A stretch of DNA of 64,000 nt, taken from assembly GCF_000179555.1 (NCBI RefSeq), contig NZ_AECZ01000015.1, positions 47,447 through 111,446 of the forward strand, written 5' to 3'. Positions 59,939-64,000 of this stretch are shown here, piece after piece. Origin of the DNA: Solidesulfovibrio fructosivorans JJ]. Its GTDB lineage: Bacteria > Desulfobacterota > Desulfovibrionia > Desulfovibrionales > Desulfovibrionaceae. How positions within the stretch are numbered: position 1 is the first letter of the stretch; the number at the start of each line of letters is the position of its first letter. The notes below the pieces were generated by a model. The model did not search any database. It saw only the letters and a program-made list of their open reading frames with translations, and had not been told where the DNA came from. The position numbers and the translations under genes are program-made.

Positions 59939-61105
59939 ATGAATATTCCGTTTATCGACCTCAAGACCCAGTTCACCCGTCTCGAGCCAGAAATTCGCAA
60001 ACGCCTCGACGCCGTCCTCGAGCACGGCCGCTTCATCATGGGGCCGGAAGTCGCCGAGCTGGAAAAAGCGTTGGCCGCCTTTGTCGGGACCAAACACGCC
60101 GTGTCCTGCGCCTCGGGCACCGAGGCCCTGCTCATGCCGCTTATGGCCTGGGGAATCGGGCCGGGCGACGCCGTTTTTACCACGCCGTTCACCTTTATCG
60201 CCACAGCCGAGGTCATCGCCCTGCTCGGCGCCACACCCGTCTTCGTCGATATCGACCCGGCCACCTACAACCTCGATCCGGCCAAGCTGGCCCTGGCCGC
60301 GGCTGCGGTCAAAGCGCAGGACCCGACCATATATCCCCTGCCCCAAGCCGCCCTGGATAATAAACTCACCCCGCGGGCCGTCATCCCCGTGGATCTCTTC
60401 GGCCTGCCCTGCGATGCCGACGCCCTGGCCACTATCGCGGCCGAAAACGACCTGCTTATCCTGGAAGACGCGGCCCAAGGGTTTGGCGGCGTGTACAAGG
60501 GTCGCAAGGCCGGCAGTCTGGGCACGGCCGGCGCCACCAGCTTTTTCCCGGCCAAGCCGCTGGGCTGCTTCGGCGACGGCGGCGCCGTGTTCACCGATGA
60601 CGACACTCTGGCCGGTCTGCTCGAATCCATCCGGGTACACGGCAAAGGATCGGCCAAATACGACAACGTGCGCGTGGGCTTAAACGCCCGCCTGGATACC
60701 ATGCAGGCCGCCGTGCTCCTGGCCAAGCTGCCGGCCTTCCCGGCCGAGCTCGATGCCCGCGACGCCGTGGCCGCCCGCTATGCCGAGAATCTTTCCGGCC
60801 TGCCCGACCTCACGCTGCCGACCATTCCCAATGGCTGCCGCAGCGCCTGGGCCCAATACACCTTGGCGTCCCCACGCCGCGACGCCATCATAGCCGCCCT
60901 GCGCGAGGAAGGCATCCCGAGTATGATCTATTATCCCAAGTCATTGCACGAGCAGACCGCTTTTGTCGGCCTGGGCTACGCACCGCAGGATTTTCCGGCC
61001 AGCCCGGCCGCCAGCGCCAACGTTTTCAGCCTGCCCATGCATCCCTATCTCGACGCCGCCACCCAGGATCGCATCTGCGCCGCCCTGGCCAAGGCTGTGC
61101 GCTAG
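59939..61105 (+). CDS. wbpE: DegT/DnrJ/EryC1 aminotransferase, WbpE-like
   Basis: 388 residues. PLP enzyme that aminates a 3-keto nucleotide sugar. Seen: MNIPFIDLKTQF opening, SCASGTEALLMPL for cofactor binding, LLILEDAAQGFGG, and SFFPAKPLGCFGDGG with the internal-aldimine lysine. C-terminal IPSMIYYPKSLHEQTAF is a family landmark. WbpE makes UDP-2-acetamido-3-amino-glucuronate from the keto product of WbpB. The next gene (gap of 14 bases) is a WbpB-WbpD fusion, so the assignment is strongly supported by context. Confidence 0.9.
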   Translation: MNIPFIDLKTQFTRLEPEIRKRLDAVLEHGRFIMGPEVAELEKALAAFVGTKHAVSCASGTEALLMPLMAWGIGPGDAVFTTPFTFIATAEVIALLGATPVFVDIDPATYNLDPAKLALAAAAVKAQDPTIYPLPQAALDNKLTPRAVIPVDLFGLPCDADALATIAAENDLLILEDAAQGFGGVYKGRKAGSLGTAGATSFFPAKPLGCFGDGGAVFTDDDTLAGLLESIRVHGKGSAKYDNVRVGLNARLDTMQAAVLLAKLPAFPAELDARDAVAARYAENLSGLPDLTLPTIPNGCRSAWAQYTLASPRRDAIIAALREEGIPSMIYYPKSLHEQTAFVGLGYAPQDFPASPAASANVFSLPMHPYLDAATQDRICAALAKAVR

Positions 61106-61119
61106 CCAAGGAGACAGCC

Positions 61120-62712
61120 ATGTCGGAGTTTACCGAAAAGCCCGCCAATCCGTTGGGTGTGGCCGTCATCGGCGCTGGCTACTGGGGCAAGAACCTCGTA
61201 CGCAATTTCCATAATCTCGGGGCGCTACGCGGCATCTGCGACGCTGCGGCCGAACGCCGCGACAGCTTTGCGGCCGCCTGCCCCGAAGTGCCGCTTTTTG
61301 CCGACGAGGCAAGCGTCCTGGCCGACCCGGCCGTGGCTGGCGTAGCCATCGCCACTCCGGCCGAAACCCACTACGCCGTGGCCAAGGCGGCCCTTCTCGC
61401 CGGCAAGCACGTATTGGTGGAAAAGCCCATGACCCTGGCCGAATCCGAGGCCCGGGAACTGATCTCGTTGGCTGGACAAAAGGGGCTGACGCTGATGGTC
61501 GGCCACCTGCTTCAGTACCATCCCCATTTCCTGGCGCTCAAGGAAATGGCCGCCAGCGGCGAACTCGGGCGCATCGACTACATTTATTCCAACCGGCTTA
61601 ATCTGGGTAAAATTCGGCGCGAGGAAAACATCCTCTGGTCGTTCGCTCCCCATGACATTTCCATGATTCTGACCCTTGCCGGTGGCGAGCCGCAAGCCGT
61701 CCAAACCATCGGCGGCTACTACCTGCACCATGCCATCGCCGACGTGACCACCACGCACATGGAATTCGCCTCAGGGCTCAAGGCGCATATCTTCGTGTCC
61801 TGGTTGCATCCGTTCAAGGAACAAAAACTGGTCGTCGTGGGCGAGCGCAAGATGGCCGTGTTCGACGACACGTTGCCCTGGGATGAGAAATTGCAACTTT
61901 ACCCCCATGCTATCCGCTGGGAAAACCAGATGCCGGTGCCGGTCAAAGCCGAAGCCCAGAAGGTGGAGATCGCGCAAGGCGAACCGCTACGGTTGGAATG
62001 CCAGCATTTCCTCGAGTGCATGGCCTCGGGGCGCGCACCCCGCACCGACGGGGCCGAAGGGCTGCGGGTGCTGCGGGTGCTCAACGCCAGCCAGAAGTCC
62101 CTGGAATCCGGCGCGACGCGGGTTATGCTCACGGCGGAAACGCCCCCCCTCGCGCCCGAATACTTCGTCCACCCCACAGCCGTCATCGACTCTGGGGCCA
62201 CGGTTGGAGCCGGCTGCAAAATCTGGCATTTTAGCCATGTGCTCAAGGGTTCGCAGGTCGGCAGGAAATGCAACATCGGCCAGAATGTCGTCATCGGGCC
62301 GGATGTCACCGTGGGTTCAGGCTGCAAGATCCAAAACAATGTTTCCGTCTACCAGGGCGTCACCCTGGAAGACGACGTCTTTTGCGGTCCGTCCATGGTC
62401 TTCACCAACATCTTCAACCCCCGGGCCCACATCTCGCGGATGCACGAAGTGCGGCAGACTTTGGTCAAAAAAGGTGTCACCATGGGCGCCAATTGCACCA
62501 TCGTCTGCGGCCATGTCGTCGGGCGTTACGCCTTTGTGGGCGCCGGTTCCGTCGTCACCCGCGACGTCCCGGACCATGCCCTCGTGGTCGGCAATCCGGC
62601 CCGGCGTATCGGTTGGATGTGCGCTTGCGGTGAAAAGTTGGATGCGGACCTGCGCTGCCCGGTTTGCCATACGAAGTATGTCGAGGAAGAATCGGGCCTG
62701 CGCCCGGCGTAG
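61120..62712 (+). CDS. Fusion: WbpB-like oxidoreductase plus WbpD-like N-acetyltransferase
   Basis: 530 residues, ATG after AAGGAG. Residues 1 to about 340 are a Gfo/Idh/MocA dehydrogenase (VAVIGAGYWGKNLVRNFH for NAD, HVLVEKPMTLAE with the catalytic Lys region, WSFAPHDISMIL). Residues about 345-510 are a hexapeptide acetyltransferase (PTAVIDSGATVGAGCKIW, VVGNPARRIG), followed by a zinc-type CACGEKLDADLRCPVC tail. WbpB oxidises the C3 of UDP-GlcNAcA and WbpD acetylates the C3 amine; WbpE, just upstream, does the step between. One chain thus covers the first and last of the three steps of 2,3-diacetamido-uronate synthesis. Confidence 0.9.
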   Translation: MSEFTEKPANPLGVAVIGAGYWGKNLVRNFHNLGALRGICDAAAERRDSFAAACPEVPLFADEASVLADPAVAGVAIATPAETHYAVAKAALLAGKHVLVEKPMTLAESEARELISLAGQKGLTLMVGHLLQYHPHFLALKEMAASGELGRIDYIYSNRLNLGKIRREENILWSFAPHDISMILTLAGGEPQAVQTIGGYYLHHAIADVTTTHMEFASGLKAHIFVSWLHPFKEQKLVVVGERKMAVFDDTLPWDEKLQLYPHAIRWENQMPVPVKAEAQKVEIAQGEPLRLECQHFLECMASGRAPRTDGAEGLRVLRVLNASQKSLESGATRVMLTAETPPLAPEYFVHPTAVIDSGATVGAGCKIWHFSHVLKGSQVGRKCNIGQNVVIGPDVTVGSGCKIQNNVSVYQGVTLEDDVFCGPSMVFTNIFNPRAHISRMHEVRQTLVKKGVTMGANCTIVCGHVVGRYAFVGAGSVVTRDVPDHALVVGNPARRIGWMCACGEKLDADLRCPVCHTKYVEEESGLRPA

Positions 62713-62755
62713 TAGGCCTAATGCCCTGGTAGCTGCGATAAGTGCCAACTTTTAA

Positions 62756-62821
62756 CATGACATGATGTGGTTCCTTGATATCCTCTTTGAATCTATCTAA
62801 ATCAGCGAGGATCATGTCATG
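62756..62821 (+). promoter_or_regulatory. Inverted repeat covering the start of a transposase gene
   Basis: CATGACATGAT at 62756-62766 and ATCATGTCATG at 62811-62821 are perfect 11-bp arms separated by 44 bases; the right arm includes the ATG at 62819-62821 and follows the ribosome site directly. In transcripts entering from the left the start would be folded into the stem, as in insertion sequences that guard against read-through translation. A plain operator is the alternative. Confidence 0.45.
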
Positions 62822-63054
62822 AAGAAAAATTGGGATGCCGAGGAGTTAGCTACAGTCTGGGGTTTAAATCATGACGAATTGAAATTGCTTAAAACGAAGC
62901 CACCAAGAAATCATCTCGGTTTTACAGCTCAACTCAAATTCTACCGATTTAGCGGTCGGTTTCTTCAAAACAGCTTTGGGATTTCTGAAGTTCCTCTCCA
63001 GTACCTCGCAGAACAGCTTAATGTTTCCGTTTCTGATCTCCATGCTTATGATTT
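62819..63054 (+). pseudogene. Tn3-family transposase N-terminus (DUF4158), truncated by IS66
   Basis: 79 codons, ATG after GAGGA. Matches the N-terminal DUF4158 domain of Tn3 transposases (NHLGFTAQLKFYRFSGRFL, PLQYLAEQLNVSVSDLHAY). The stop codon is the TAA of the incoming IS66 end (GTAAGC at 63055), so the gene was cut by the insertion and the catalytic domain is absent. Lower GC than the glycan genes. Confidence 0.85.
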
Positions 63055-64000
63055 GTAAGCGCTCAATAAGGCGCATCTTGTCAGGGCAATCGGAAGGCGG
63101 CAGAAGTTCAGGTAGGGATAATCAGGCTTTTGGGAGCGATGTACGGTGGCAGGAGGGCCTTGCGCTGGGCGTCGGAAGTTGCCGTCGGTAAGTGCTCGAA
63201 GAGGTGACGCAGATAACGGTACGGCTCCAGGTCGTTGGCCTTGGCGGTCTCGATGAGGGAGCACAGGGTGGCCGAGGCGTCGGCCCCGCGTGGGTGGCCT
63301 GAGAAAAGCCAGTTCTTGCGCCCCACGGCAAAGGGACGGATGGCGTTTTCGGCCAGGTTGTTGTTCGGGCGCAGCCGGCCGTCTTCCAGATAGACGACCA
63401 GCCGGTCCCACTGCTTGAGGGCATAGCTGATGGCCCTGCCGAGCAGACTCTTGGGCGGGGTGGTGGCGATGCGGGCATCGAGCAGAGCCTTGAGCTTGTC
63501 CAGGATGGGCCTGGATTTTTCGGCTCGCAAAGCCTTGATCTGCTCTGGATCGAGCCTCTGCTTTTCGGCTTGGTGCTCCACGCTGTAAAGCTTGCCGATC
63601 AGGTCCAGGACGGCATGGGCCGTGCCGCCTTTGGCCTTCTTGCCGGCAGACTTCTCAACTTCGACGAACTTGCGCCGGACATGGGCCAGGCAGCCGAGAT
63701 GGCACAGGCCTTCCCGTTCGCCCAGGGCCTCGTAGCCGCTGTAGCCGTCGGTCTGCAGATAGCCTTTGAAGTCGCCAAGGATGTCTGTGGCCACGCTGCC
63801 GGCCCGGGTCGGATGATAGCGAAAGAGGACGACCGGTGTTCCCGGCGTTCCGCCCCGGGCGACCCACATGTACGACTTGGTGGTGTTGGCCCGATCTGGT
63901 TCATGCATCACCTGGACCGTGGTTTCGTCCATGTTGACGATGGGACCGGAGCGAATTTCTTCGATGATCATGGCGATGAGCGGCTCGCAGGCCTTGGCCA
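63055..64000 (-). mobile_element. IS66-family insertion sequence (one end; continues beyond window)
   Basis: The end is visible as GTAAGCGCTCAATAAGGCGC at 63055, the GTAAGCG start typical of IS66 terminal repeats, directly inside a Tn3-type gene. The element's transposase reads toward this end on the minus strand and runs off the right edge, so the other end and any orfA/tnpB are outside. Confidence 0.85.
63108..64000 (-). CDS. IS66-family transposase TnpC (N-terminus beyond window)
   Basis: About 297 visible residues of a usual 500 or so; the frame is open to the right edge. DDE catalytic residues are present: Asp in IVNMDETTVQVM, Asp in QTDGYSGYEAL, and Glu in NNNLAENAIRPFA with GRKNWLFSG. 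The C-terminal IS66 block SLIETAKANDLEPYRYLRHL is intact up to the stop at 63108. The enzyme cuts and joins IS66 ends; no frameshift was seen in the visible part, so it may be functional. Confidence 0.92.
   Translation of the reverse strand, partial: AKACEPLIAMIIEEIRSGPIVNMDETTVQVMHEPDRANTTKSYMWVARGGTPGTPVVLFRYHPTRAGSVATDILGDFKGYLQTDGYSGYEALGEREGLCHLGCLAHVRRKFVEVEKSAGKKAKGGTAHAVLDLIGKLYSVEHQAEKQRLDPEQIKALRAEKSRPILDKLKALLDARIATTPPKSLLGRAISYALKQWDRLVVYLEDGRLRPNNNLAENAIRPFAVGRKNWLFSGHPRGADASATLCSLIETAKANDLEPYRYLRHLFEHLPTATSDAQRKALLPPYIAPKSLIIPT

Noticed and set aside
58596..59942. Long plus-strand frame of 448 codons overlapping the membrane protein gene
   Set aside because: Arg/Pro/Gly-rich shadow of the GT-C-like gene in another frame, no domain, no ribosome site.
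59708..60640. Minus-strand frame of 310 codons opposite wbpE
   Set aside because: Antisense shadow of a clearly real aminotransferase gene; no motif.
1..64000. tRNA, rRNA and riboswitches
   Set aside because: I looked for tRNA-like cloverleaf ends, rRNA conserved stretches and common riboswitch cores and found none I could support by eye; a covariance-model scan would settle it.

Overview
The window is about 60% GC with tightly packed genes. Most of it is a surface-polysaccharide or glycoconjugate locus, interrupted near the left end by an integrated plasmid-like element. I recognise no single-copy phylogenetic marker. Gene style and family mix (HisH/WbpG amidation genes, EvaC-type C-methyltransferases, IS66 and Tn3 relics) would fit a Desulfovibrio-like sulfate reducer, but that placement is inference.

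Layout. (1) 1-7705, minus strand: an overlapping operon with a GT-C-like membrane protein, an exported protein, an SDR epimerase, a hexapeptide acetyltransferase, two GT2 glycosyltransferases, a WbpG-type sugar amidotransferase and HisH, which runs off the left edge. (2) 7924-9894: an SGNH hydrolase fused in frame behind the broken front end of a second one. (3) 9915-17059: a decayed IS3 element, then an integrated element with two paralogous modules, each a ParA ATPase plus a winged-helix protein. Between them lie a DUF1778/GNAT toxin-antitoxin pair with a palindromic operator and a minimal tyrosine recombinase next to a dif-like 30-bp dyad. Both winged-helix genes carry arrays of 12-bp repeats inside their coding sequence. 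(4) 17540-30018: glycosyltransferases, methyltransferases, a sugar-nucleotide reductase, a nucleotidyltransferase and fusion enzymes in mixed orientation. (5) 30019-32143: IS relics around a TylF-type O-methyltransferase. (6) 32144-48153, minus strand: an unusual-sugar cluster with two EvaC-type C-methyltransferases, an APH-like kinase, a UDP-galactopyranose mutase homologue, three SPASM radical SAM enzymes, a B12-binding radical SAM enzyme, a domain-swapped HldE-like enzyme, an RmlD-like reductase, a HAD phosphatase, a split transketolase and a GmhA-like isomerase. (7) 48618-59538, plus strand: a small DNA-binding-like protein, then an operon with a sialate-esterase-like protein, acetyltransferases, a second B12 radical SAM protein, an AsnB-like amidotransferase, a DUF354 glycosyltransferase, a polysaccharide deacetylase, a FemAB-like protein and a membrane protein. 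(8) 59939-62712: a WbpE aminotransferase and a WbpB-WbpD fusion. (9) 62756-64000: a Tn3-family transposase gene cut by an IS66 element that continues past the right edge.

How the genes work together (inference). WbpB-WbpD and WbpE would make a UDP-2,3-diacetamido-uronic acid; WbpG with HisH (and probably HisF just outside) would amidate it. The transketolase, GmhA-like isomerase, kinase/nucleotidyltransferase and HAD phosphatase could supply an activated heptose. The C-methyltransferases, reductase, mutase and radical SAM enzymes would then elaborate it. The most unusual signals are the 12-bp coding-sequence repeat arrays of the twin ParA/winged-helix modules and the heptose-like/radical SAM cluster.
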